From contig NZ_BMSA01000043.1 in the NCBI RefSeq assembly GCF_014648915.1, positions 1 to 61,945 on the forward strand: 61,945 bases of DNA, given 5' to 3'. Below, piece after piece: positions 43,622 through 52,206 of this stretch. This DNA is from Streptomyces phaeofaciens (GTDB lineage: Bacteria; Actinomycetota; Actinomycetes; Streptomycetales; Streptomycetaceae). The position numbers and the translations under genes are program-made. Every line of letters begins with the position of its first letter. The stretch's first letter is position 1. Under the pieces are notes generated by a model. That model saw nothing but the letters and a program-made list of their open reading frames with translations. It made no database searches and had not been told where the DNA came from.

Positions 43622-45838
43622 ATGCCGCTGATCGGGCCCATCCTCGACGACCGTACCTTCGAACAGCTCAGGGACGAGCTGGTCAAGCGGATCCCGGTCT
43701 ACGCCCCCGAGTGGACCGACCACAACACCGGCGACCCGGGCATCGCACTGCTCGAACTCTTCGCGCACCTCGGCGAGTCGCTGCTCTTCCGCTTCAACCA
43801 GATCCCCGACGCCACCAAGGTCGCCTTCCTTCGGCTGCTCGGCGTACGGCCCCGGCCCGCCCTGACCGCCCGTACTCTGCTGGTCCTCGACACCGAACGG
43901 CCCGAGGGCGTCCAGGTGCTGCGCGGTACCGAGGCCCGCGCGGGCGCCGTGGTCTTCGAGACCGAGAACGAGGTCGTCGCCTGGCCCCTGGAGGTCGGCG
44001 CCGTGGGAAAGACCGCCGCCCCCGAGGCGCCCGGCACCACCGAGGCCCGGCGTCGCGCCAACGCCCTCGACGCCCTCCCGGACGCGGTGCGGGCCCGTGT
44101 CAGGGCCCAGGAGCAGAGCGGTGTGAAACCGCTGTTCTATGTCACCACCGCCGTCCCCGACGACCCGCTCGCGGGCGACGGCCCGCCCCTCGACGTCAGC
44201 ACCACCGTCGACCAGAGCCTGTGGGTCGCGCTGCTCGGCAAGAACACCACCGACCCGGCCCTGCTGCGCGGCCGGACGCTCTTCCTGGGCGTCGCCCTCG
44301 ACGAGGAAGTCCCGCGTCCCTTCGACCTCGTGGCCCGGGACCCCGGTGACCCCACCCGGCTGCGTGCCGGCGACCTGGTCACCGCCCCGCCCGGGTTCCA
44401 CTGGGAGCTGTGGAACGGGCCCACCGCCCCCACCGCCTTCGCCCCGCTCGCCGTTCTCGCGGACACCACCCGGGGGCTGACCACCACCGGGGTCGTCTCC
44501 CTCACCCTCCCCGAGGCCTTCCCGGCCCACCCCGCCGGCACCACCGGCGACGGCGGGCTGAACAGCCCCCCGCCCCTGGACGACGCCGACCTGGCCGCCC
44601 GGGTGGTCGGCTGGCTGCGGGTGCGCCGCCCGGCGGGCGAGAACGACGCCATCCACCGGGTCCGCTGGGTCGGCGTCAACGCCGTCGGCGCCGTCCAGGC
44701 CCGTACCGCCACGCCCGAACTCCTCGGCACCGGAACGGGCGACGCCGGCCAGGCGTACCGCCTCACCCGGCGTCCCGTCCTCGCGGCCTCCACCCGGCTG
44801 GAGGTGGAGGAACCCGACGGCTGGCGCCCCTGGGACGAGGTCGAGGACTTCGCCGCGAGCGGCCCGTTCGACCGGCACTACTCCCTCGACGCGGAAGCGG
44901 GCCTGGTCCGATTCGGTACCCGCTGCCGGGTCCCGCGCATCGGGGAACGCGTCCGCGTCACCTCGTACCGCCACGGAGGCGGCAGCACGGGCAACGTCCC
45001 GGCCGGCGCCGTCTCCTCCCTCACGGGTGTCACGGGCGCAAAGGTGCGCAACCCCCTGCCCGCCGCGGGCGGCGCAGACCCCGCCTCCCTCGCCGACGCC
45101 CTCGACGCGCTGCCCGCCGAGGTGCACCGCAGGGACCGGGCCGTCACCGCCGACGACTTCCGCTCCCTCGCCCTCCAGGTACCGGGCGTACGACGGGCCG
45201 AGACCCTTCCGCTGCTGCACCCCGACACCCCCACCCAGCCCGCCGCGGGCGTCGTCAGCGTGCTGGTCTTCCCCGCCGAGGACCTCCGCGACCCCGGCGC
45301 TCCGCTGCCCGACCTGGCCCTGCTGCGCCAGGTCGCGGCCCACCTCGATCCGCGCCGTCTCGTCACCACCGAGCTGTACGTGATCCCGCCCACGTACGTC
45401 GACATCGCCGTCTCCGTGGGCGTGCGGGCGCGCGAGGGCTACCAGCCCGACGCGGTGCGCCGCTGGGTGGAGCTGATCCTGCGCCAGTACCTCGCCCCGC
45501 TGCCGCCGTACGGGCCCGACGGAGCCGGCTGGCCGCTGGGAAGGGCGGTCCGCCGTGCCGAGCTCGAGGCCGTCGCCGCGCAGGTGGAGGGGCTGGAGTA
45601 CCTCGAGGACGAGCTGCTGCTCGCCCGCCGTTCGGCGCCCGGTACCGGATCCGGAACCGGAGGCGCCGGGGAGTGGTCCGCGCTGCCCCTGGTGCCCCTG
45701 CGTCCCTGGGAAGTGCCGCGGCTCGCCGAGATCACCGTCGTCACCGGCGGCCCGCTGCCGGTCGGCACCGGGTACGGCTCACCGCCGCCGCCCCCCGGGG
45801 ACCCCGTGATCGTCCCGCTGCCCCCGGAGGTGTGCTGA
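43622..45838 (+). CDS. CIS baseplate wedge protein, gp6/J-like (Cis11)
   Basis: A 738-aa baseplate protein. It opens with MPLIGPILDDRTFEQLRDEL, then VYAPEWTDHNTGDPGIALLELFAHLGESLLFRFNQIPDATKVAFLRLLGV, a signature of baseplate J-like / Cis11 wedges. A C-terminal assembly domain follows (VPGVRRAETLP, RRLVTTELYVIPPTYVDIAVSVGVRAREGYQPDAVRRW). It forms the wedges around the hub. The stop overlaps the start of the next gene (TGATG). It lies 18 nt after gp25, in an order typical of CIS loci. Confidence 0.95.
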   Translation: MPLIGPILDDRTFEQLRDELVKRIPVYAPEWTDHNTGDPGIALLELFAHLGESLLFRFNQIPDATKVAFLRLLGVRPRPALTARTLLVLDTERPEGVQVLRGTEARAGAVVFETENEVVAWPLEVGAVGKTAAPEAPGTTEARRRANALDALPDAVRARVRAQEQSGVKPLFYVTTAVPDDPLAGDGPPLDVSTTVDQSLWVALLGKNTTDPALLRGRTLFLGVALDEEVPRPFDLVARDPGDPTRLRAGDLVTAPPGFHWELWNGPTAPTAFAPLAVLADTTRGLTTTGVVSLTLPEAFPAHPAGTTGDGGLNSPPPLDDADLAARVVGWLRVRRPAGENDAIHRVRWVGVNAVGAVQARTATPELLGTGTGDAGQAYRLTRRPVLAASTRLEVEEPDGWRPWDEVEDFAASGPFDRHYSLDAEAGLVRFGTRCRVPRIGERVRVTSYRHGGGSTGNVPAGAVSSLTGVTGAKVRNPLPAAGGADPASLADALDALPAEVHRRDRAVTADDFRSLALQVPGVRRAETLPLLHPDTPTQPAAGVVSVLVFPAEDLRDPGAPLPDLALLRQVAAHLDPRRLVTTELYVIPPTYVDIAVSVGVRAREGYQPDAVRRWVELILRQYLAPLPPYGPDGAGWPLGRAVRRAELEAVAAQVEGLEYLEDELLLARRSAPGTGSGTGGAGEWSALPLVPLRPWEVPRLAEITVVTGGPLPVGTGYGSPPPPPGDPVIVPLPPEVC

Positions 45839-47970
45839 TGCACGGCGACCGCGCCCTGAGCGTGCTGGCCGACCCCGACCAGTGGGCCCGTTGCCGCCAC
45901 GAGTCCACCGCCCTGCTCGACGAGGGCGGTGTCTGCCTCGCCTGGCAGCCCGAACCGGAACCCGAACCGGAGCCGGCGGACGGGTACGGGCCCGCCGGAC
46001 TCGCCTTCGACCGCTGGGGGCGCGCCTACCGTTCGTACCCCCGTACCGGCCGCGTCGAGACCGGAACGCGGACCACCGCGGCCCTCGGCGCGGACCGCCC
46101 CGGCACCCTGTGCGTCCCGCGCGGCCTCGCCGTCGACCCGGCCCAGCGGCTCTACATCTGTGAATCCGGAGCCGCCGCCGTCCATGTGGTCGACCTGTGG
46201 GGGGAGCGGCTGCTGCGCCGGGTTCCCGTACGCGACCGGGTCCATCCGCACCGCCGCCCGCTCGACGCCACCGCGCACCGCGGCGGCGCCGCCGTCCTGC
46301 TCACCCGGCCCGAGGGCATCGTCCTCCTCCAAGGCCGTCGCGGCCCCCTGCGCGGACCCGCCCTCCACCGGCCGCCCGGCGCCGAACACCTGCGCCCCAC
46401 CCGCCTCGCCGACCACGCGGGCGTCCTGTACGTCCTGTGGACCGGCCCCGGCGGCGGACCGGCCGTCGTCGCCCGCGCCGACGGCAGCCGTGCCCTGACC
46501 GTCCCCGACGCCGGCGACCTCGGCCTCGCGCCCGACGGCACCCTCGTCGTCGCCCGCGCGCCCGGCCTGCCGTTCCGCCGCTTCCGCCCCGACACCGCCA
46601 CCTGGGTCGAGCTCGAACCGCTGCGCCCCCACGGCTACGACGGCGGGGCCATGACGCTCGCCCCGGACGGACGGATCGCGTACACCACGCCCACCGGCAT
46701 CGCCCGTACCACCTCGGCCGCCACCCGCTACCCGCCCACCGGCAGTGTGATCAGCTACCGGCTCGACGCCGGCGAGTACCGCACCCGCTGGGGCCGGCTC
46801 TTCCTCGACGCCTGCGTACCGCACGGCACCGAGGTCCGGGTCAGCTTCCTGACCACTGACGAGGACACCGTCACCGACGCCCTGCCCTGGGCCCCGCCCG
46901 GACACGGCCCGAGCACCGTCCCGCACCCCGAGGCCACCCCGCCGCTGCCGTCCCGCACCGAGTTCGACGGCCGGCTCTCCGCGAGCGGCGCGCTGTTCCG
47001 GCGGCCCACCGGACGGGAGTGGCCCTGGGCGCAGATCGCGCCCGACGACTCCTTCGAGACGTACGAGGCGCCCGTCCAGGCCCCTCCCGGCCGCTATCTG
47101 TGGGTCGTGCTGCGCCTTCGCGGCACCCGGCGCGCCACCCCCCGCGTGCGCGGCCTGCGCGTCGAGCGCCCCGGCCACCGGCTCGCCGCCCAGCTGCCCA
47201 GGTCCTGGAGCCGCGACGAGGCCGATGCCGAGTTCCTCCAGCGCTTCCTCGCCCCCGCCGAAGGGCTGCTGCACGAACTCGACGCGCGGGCCGCGCTGCG
47301 CACCGTGCTGCTCGACCCCACCGCCACCCCGCAGGAGGCGCTCGGCTGGCTCGCCTCGCTCCTCGGTCTTGTCCTGGACCGGCGCTGGCCCGTGGCCACC
47401 CGGCGGGCGTTGATCGGACAGGCGTACGACCTCTTCCGTATCCGCGGCACCGCGGCCTGCCTGGAACGGCTGCTGCGCCTGTACCTGCCCGTGCCGGTCG
47501 GTGTCGTGGAGAACTGGCGGCTGCGCGGTCTGGGCGGCGCCGTGCTCGGCACCGGGCCCGGCGGGCCGCCCGCCCCCGCCGTCGGCGGCGGGGCCGCGAC
47601 CGGGGGCGCGCTCGGCCGGTTCACCGTCGGCGGCACCCGGCCCGGTGAGGACGGCTACACCGCCACCGCCCACCGGTTCAGCGTCCTGATCCCGGCCGAG
47701 CCGACGGCCGAGCAGATGGACGTCGTCCGCACCATCGTGGAGACCCACAAGCCCGCCCACACCGTCGTCGACCTCTGCCCGCTGGGCGCCGGCATGCGGA
47801 TCGGCCGCGCCCTGCATGTCGGGCTGACCTCCGTCGTCGGCCCCGGCGCGGCCTGGGCCCCGGCCGTCGTCGGGGCCGTACGGGCCGGGGAGGACGGCGT
47901 CGTCGGCGTGCCGGCCGCGGGGTCCCGGGTCGGGGAGACCTCCATCGCCGGGGCGGTGAGGGTCGGATGA
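45838..47970 (+). CDS. CIS wedge protein, gpI-like (Cis12) with N-terminal beta-propeller-like domain
   Basis: A 710-aa protein starting at ATG 45838 overlapping the previous TGA. An acidic PEPEPEPEP stretch is followed by repeats of NHL/SMP-30 type at about 50-310 (PRGLAVDPAQRLYICESGAA, RPTRLADHAGVLYVLW, DLGLAPDGTLVVARAPGL). A beta-sandwich-like stretch follows, then a P2 gpI-like wedge domain at about 450-570 (QLPRSWSRDEADAEFLQRFL, LLDPTATPQEALGWLASLLG, FRIRGTAACLERLLRLYL). The C-terminus is Gly/Val-rich. The gpI-like domain closes the baseplate; the propeller could bind glycans or a partner and would stand in for a fibre. That latter role is inference. Confidence 0.88.
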   Translation: MHGDRALSVLADPDQWARCRHESTALLDEGGVCLAWQPEPEPEPEPADGYGPAGLAFDRWGRAYRSYPRTGRVETGTRTTAALGADRPGTLCVPRGLAVDPAQRLYICESGAAAVHVVDLWGERLLRRVPVRDRVHPHRRPLDATAHRGGAAVLLTRPEGIVLLQGRRGPLRGPALHRPPGAEHLRPTRLADHAGVLYVLWTGPGGGPAVVARADGSRALTVPDAGDLGLAPDGTLVVARAPGLPFRRFRPDTATWVELEPLRPHGYDGGAMTLAPDGRIAYTTPTGIARTTSAATRYPPTGSVISYRLDAGEYRTRWGRLFLDACVPHGTEVRVSFLTTDEDTVTDALPWAPPGHGPSTVPHPEATPPLPSRTEFDGRLSASGALFRRPTGREWPWAQIAPDDSFETYEAPVQAPPGRYLWVVLRLRGTRRATPRVRGLRVERPGHRLAAQLPRSWSRDEADAEFLQRFLAPAEGLLHELDARAALRTVLLDPTATPQEALGWLASLLGLVLDRRWPVATRRALIGQAYDLFRIRGTAACLERLLRLYLPVPVGVVENWRLRGLGGAVLGTGPGGPPAPAVGGGAATGGALGRFTVGGTRPGEDGYTATAHRFSVLIPAEPTAEQMDVVRTIVETHKPAHTVVDLCPLGAGMRIGRALHVGLTSVVGPGAAWAPAVVGAVRAGEDGVVGVPAAGSRVGETSIAGAVRVG

Positions 47971-49550
47971 GCGAACCCGCCCTCGTCGTCGACCGGTTGT
48001 CCGCCACACTGCGGTACACCGGGGCGGAGCCGCCCCCGCCGGAACGGCTGGCCGCCCCGCTGCGCCGTGCCACCGAGGGCGGCGGGCTCGCGGACGCCCT
48101 GCGCGGGCTGCCGCTGCCGCCGGGCCGCTGGTGCGTGCCCCGGCTGGAGTTGACCGTGCCGCTGGACCTCGACCGCCCCGAGTCGGCACTGGCCCGCGAC
48201 TGGGCGAAGGCGGTCGCGGCAGCGGTGGAACACCTGCTGCGCGAGGGGCGGGCGCAGGGGAGCCGGACAGGGCTCGTCCACTACCCCGACGACATGGCGC
48301 TCGTCGTCGACGCGGTGGCGGGGATCGCGACGGGCAGGCCGGCCCGGCAGTGGGCCTGGCGGCAGACCGGCCTGCTGCGGTCGCAGGACCCGGAGCCGGG
48401 TACCGCACCCGGCCCCGCGGTGCTGGCCCTGCTCGGCCGACGGCCGCACCTCGCGCCGGGCGCGGTGCTGCGGGTCGCCCGGGAGTACGGACTCGCGCCG
48501 TTGGACCGGGCGTTGGGCCGGGCGGGCTGGGCGGAGCTGGCCGCGCTGGTCGCCGTGCCGGCCTGGACGGATCCGGCGCCGTACCCGGCCCCGCCGGGCC
48601 GCACCGCCCCACGACCCGAGCAGGTGCCGGTTTTGGACCCGGACCGGCCCCCGGCCCCGGAACCGGTCATGCCGACCGCCGCCCCCGCCACGCGGGAGCT
48701 GGCACGGGCCCTGCTGGCCGGCTCGGTGCTCGCCGAGCTGGTACGCCGGTCCCGGCTGCGGTCGACCGCGCAGGTGCGGGCGGCCTGGGCGGTACTGGTG
48801 GCGGCCGAGACCGACCCGGCCGCGGTGCGCCGGCCGCCGCGGGCGGGGCTGCCGGCGCTGCTGGCCGAGGGACTCCGGGCGGCGGCCGCGGGCGAGCCGG
48901 TACGGCAGCCCGCGCCCGGCCCGGCGCCGGCACCGCACCCGTCGCCTCCCCGGGACACGACGCCGGTACGCCGCCCCCCGCAGCCGCCCGCTCGGCCGAC
49001 GCCGAAGCCGACGCCCGAGCCGTCCGCCCCGCGACCCGAGGCCGACGGGCCGCTTACCCCTTGGGCCGGCCTGCTCTTCCTGCTCGCGACGGCACCGGAG
49101 GCCGGGCTGCCCGACCACGCCCTGGACGAACCGGCCCTGGCCGCCCGGCCGCTGCCGTGGACGCTGTACGCGGCCGGCCGGGCCCTCGCTCCGGCCGCCG
49201 CCCCCGACGACCCGGCCCTGCTGGCCCTCGCGGGCCTCGACCGGGACCGGTCCGCCCTGGTCCTGGCGGCCCTCCCGCCCACCGGGCCGGAGTCCGCCGC
49301 GATCGCCGGCCTCGCCGCGACCTGGGCCCGGGTGACGGCGTCCCGCCTCCACGGCGAGTCCGCGTGCGACACCTTCGCGGTGGTCGCGGCCCTCGCCCGC
49401 CGCCCCGGCCGGATCATCGCCGCCCCCGGCTGGATCGAGGCCCATCTCGACCTGTCCGACACCGACCCCGCGATCCGCCGCGCCGGCCTGGATCTCGACC
49501 CCGGCTGGATCCCCTGGCTCGGCGCGGTAGTGAGGTACGTCTATGCCTGA
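47967..49550 (+). CDS. CIS tape measure protein (CIS_TMP family)
   Basis: A 527-aa protein beginning MSEPALVVDRLSATLRYTG. The CIS_TMP pattern is seen in RWCVPRLELTVPLDLDRPES, ALARDWAKAVAAAVEHLLRE, TPWAGLLFLLATAPEAGLPD and the C-terminal RIIAAPGWIEAHLDLSDTD and DLDPGWIPWLGAVVRYVY. Despite the family name, the published role is to set or control tube length. A long Pro/Ala-rich linker occupies about 310-355. It sits between the wedge gene and the AAA+ gene, with overlaps of 4 and 8 nt, as in other CIS operons. Confidence 0.88.
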   Translation: MSEPALVVDRLSATLRYTGAEPPPPERLAAPLRRATEGGGLADALRGLPLPPGRWCVPRLELTVPLDLDRPESALARDWAKAVAAAVEHLLREGRAQGSRTGLVHYPDDMALVVDAVAGIATGRPARQWAWRQTGLLRSQDPEPGTAPGPAVLALLGRRPHLAPGAVLRVAREYGLAPLDRALGRAGWAELAALVAVPAWTDPAPYPAPPGRTAPRPEQVPVLDPDRPPAPEPVMPTAAPATRELARALLAGSVLAELVRRSRLRSTAQVRAAWAVLVAAETDPAAVRRPPRAGLPALLAEGLRAAAAGEPVRQPAPGPAPAPHPSPPRDTTPVRRPPQPPARPTPKPTPEPSAPRPEADGPLTPWAGLLFLLATAPEAGLPDHALDEPALAARPLPWTLYAAGRALAPAAAPDDPALLALAGLDRDRSALVLAALPPTGPESAAIAGLAATWARVTASRLHGESACDTFAVVAALARRPGRIIAAPGWIEAHLDLSDTDPAIRRAGLDLDPGWIPWLGAVVRYVYA

Positions 49551-52206
49551 CCCCAAGCCCCCGGCCCGGCCCGCCCGCCCACGCCTGTGGGAAAGGCTGC
49601 ACCGTCCCGTGCGCCCCGCGCCCGAGGCCCCGGCCACCGCACGAGCCGATCCGGACACCGCCGGCACCGCCGGAACCGCCGAGTCCGCAAGGCCCGGTCC
49701 TGCTCCGGCCGGTCCTGCTTCTGCCGGTCCTGGCCCTGCCGGGCCCGCCGCTGCTGGACTTGCCCCCGCCGGGCACGCCCCGGCCGGTGCGGGCTCCGGC
49801 GGGGGCCGGTCACCGGAGTCGAAGCCTGCCGACCGGCCCGGGCCCGGCCCGGCACCCGAGGCCGCATGTGCCGACCCGACGGTGCCGGACGCCGACGGGG
49901 GCCACGGCGGGGCCGGGCCCGGCGCCGCCGGAGAGGGCCACGACGAGGACGGCCCCGGCACCGCCGACAGGGCCCACGACGAGGGCGGCCCCGCCGGCGC
50001 CGACAGCCCCGGCATCCCCGGCACGGTCGGCCGAGACCCGGACGGCACCGGCGTGGCGGTGGCCCCCGGGCCAGAGGTTCCCCCGGCGGCCGTCGGCAGC
50101 CTGCGGGCGACGTTGCAGTTCCCCGCCCGCCTCCCGGCGGAGCCGGCCGGCGTCGGGGGACCGGCCGAGACCCGCGACCGGGTCAGCCGGGACGTCGCCG
50201 CGCGGGTGGCCGGCGTGGCGCGGCGGTTGGCCGCCGTCGTGGAGCGGACGTGCAGCCCCGAGGCCGGGGCCGTCTCCGCCGGCTTCCTCAGGGAGTGGGC
50301 GGCGCTCACCCTCGCGCGGGCCCCGGCGGCGCGCCTCACCGACACCCCCCTCGACCGTCTCGCGCGGCACCACCGGCTCACCCCCGACGAGGTCGACCTG
50401 CTCCTGTTCGCCGGCCTCCCCGAGGAGCACGAGGGCCTCGCCCGCACGCTGCGCGCCATGCACCCCACCGGCGAGCCCCACCCCAGCGTCGGCCTCGCCT
50501 GCCTGCTCCTGGAGAACACCGACCGCGCCGCCCTGCGCCGCCTGCTGAACGAGGGCGCCGCGGTACGCACCGGCATCCTCGCGCTCTCCGGCACCGGCCC
50601 CTTCCACGAGCGTTCCCTCACCGTCGCCGACCGGCTCTGGGACGCGCTGCACGGACTTCCCGCCTGGCCCGAGGTGCTCGACCCCGTGGACCTGGGCCCG
50701 CCCGTCGCCGGACTCGACGGCTGGCTCCGGCTCCCCGAGAGCCGGCGGGCCGTGGCCGCGCTGGGCTCGGCCGACCCCCGGGTCCTGCTCGTCACGGCCC
50801 GGGACGAGGCTGTCGCCCTCAGCCGTTGCGCGGCCCTCGCCGCGGCCGCCGGGCTCGGGCTCGTCGCCGCCCGTGCCCGCCCCGACGACGCGCGGGCCAT
50901 GGGCCTGCTCGGCCTGCACGCGGTGGTACGGGACTCCGTACCGCTGCTGGTGGCGCCGCACCCCGCGGCGGGAGGCGCGCCCGCCGTCCCCGCGCTGGGC
51001 CGGCTGCCCGGGCCGCTGCTGGTGTGCGCGCCGCCGGGTGCCGTACGGCCCGGCCCCGAGCGGCCCGTGCTCACCGTCCCCCTCGGCCCCGTCGGCGTCG
51101 CGGACCGCCGTGCCGCCTGGCGCGCGGCCCTGCCCGAGGCGCACCGGTCCGCGCCCGAACTCGCCGCCCGTCACCCCCTGGACCCCGCCCTGACCGCGCA
51201 GGTGGCCCTCGACCTGCGCAGCCGCGCCGCGCTGACTCCCGGGGACACCGGGGACACCGGGGACGCGGACGCCTGGGACGTCTCCGCCGCCATCCGGGCC
51301 CGCGCCGGGGCGCAACTCCCGCCGGGCGTCGACCTGGTAGGCCCGCGTGCCCGCCGGCCCCGGCTCGTCCTGACCGACGAGGCCGACGTACAGCTGCGGG
51401 ACGCCGTGGCACGGCTGCGCCACCAGGCGCTGGTCCTTGACGACTGGGAGTTGCGCGAGGCCGCCCGCGCCTCCCGGGGCGTGCGGCTGCTGCTGACCGG
51501 CCCGCCCGGCACCGGCAAGTCCCTCGCGGCGGAGGTGCTGGCCGCCGAGGCGGGCCGGGACCTGCTGGTGGTCGACGGCTCCGAACTGGTCTCCAAGTAC
51601 ATCGGGGAGACCGAGAAGAATCTGGCGGCCTGCTTCGAGGTCGCCGAACGCACCCAGGCGGTCTTCCTCCTGGACGAGGCCGACGCCCTGTTCGGCACCC
51701 GCACCGAGATCTCCGAGGCCAACGACCGCTTCGCGAACATGGAGACGGCCTACCTGCTCCAGCGGTTGGACCGGTTCGACGGCCTCGCGGTGCTCACCAC
51801 CAACCTGCGGCAGAACATCGACGCCGCCTTCATCCGGCGGATGGACTTCGTCGTGGAGTTCCCGCTCCCCGGTGAGGACGGACGGCACCGGATGTGGGAC
51901 CTCCACCTGCCCGCTCCCCTTCTGGGCCCCGACGTAGACCTGCCCGCGCTGGCCCGGAGCTACCCGGTGCCGGGCGGCTGGATCCGCAACGCCGCGATCG
52001 GCGCCGCGTTCCGGGCCGCCGACGAGGGGGGCACGGTCCGGCAGCGGCACCTGGTGCAGGCCATGCGCCGTGAGTACGCCAAGGCGGGCCGGCCCTTCCC
52101 GGGCGAGCCGCCCCAGCCGCACGGGACCCCGTTCGACGCGCGGGCCGCGCAGGTCCTCGCCGCGGCGGCCCCGACCACCGCACCCACCCAGAAGGAGAGC
52201 TCATGA
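49543..52206 (+). CDS. AAA+ ATPase of the CIS locus (Cis15)
   Basis: An 887-aa protein. The first roughly 200 residues are low-complexity (PAGPASAGPGPAG runs, then acidic GxDE repeats). A helical middle contains LSRDVAARVAGVARRLAAVV, and the AAA+ module lies at about 640-860: Walker A GPPGTGKS (653-660), Walker B VFLLDEADALFG (about 706), sensor region TTNLRQNIDAAFIRRMDF and a C-terminal lid. In CIS loci this ATPase is thought to help particle assembly or disassembly. It overlaps its neighbours at both ends (8 and 4 nt). The unusual N-terminal extension may be a flexible tether. Confidence 0.94.
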   Translation: MPDPKPPARPARPRLWERLHRPVRPAPEAPATARADPDTAGTAGTAESARPGPAPAGPASAGPGPAGPAAAGLAPAGHAPAGAGSGGGRSPESKPADRPGPGPAPEAACADPTVPDADGGHGGAGPGAAGEGHDEDGPGTADRAHDEGGPAGADSPGIPGTVGRDPDGTGVAVAPGPEVPPAAVGSLRATLQFPARLPAEPAGVGGPAETRDRVSRDVAARVAGVARRLAAVVERTCSPEAGAVSAGFLREWAALTLARAPAARLTDTPLDRLARHHRLTPDEVDLLLFAGLPEEHEGLARTLRAMHPTGEPHPSVGLACLLLENTDRAALRRLLNEGAAVRTGILALSGTGPFHERSLTVADRLWDALHGLPAWPEVLDPVDLGPPVAGLDGWLRLPESRRAVAALGSADPRVLLVTARDEAVALSRCAALAAAAGLGLVAARARPDDARAMGLLGLHAVVRDSVPLLVAPHPAAGGAPAVPALGRLPGPLLVCAPPGAVRPGPERPVLTVPLGPVGVADRRAAWRAALPEAHRSAPELAARHPLDPALTAQVALDLRSRAALTPGDTGDTGDADAWDVSAAIRARAGAQLPPGVDLVGPRARRPRLVLTDEADVQLRDAVARLRHQALVLDDWELREAARASRGVRLLLTGPPGTGKSLAAEVLAAEAGRDLLVVDGSELVSKYIGETEKNLAACFEVAERTQAVFLLDEADALFGTRTEISEANDRFANMETAYLLQRLDRFDGLAVLTTNLRQNIDAAFIRRMDFVVEFPLPGEDGRHRMWDLHLPAPLLGPDVDLPALARSYPVPGGWIRNAAIGAAFRAADEGGTVRQRHLVQAMRREYAKAGRPFPGEPPQPHGTPFDARAAQVLAAAAPTTAPTQKESS

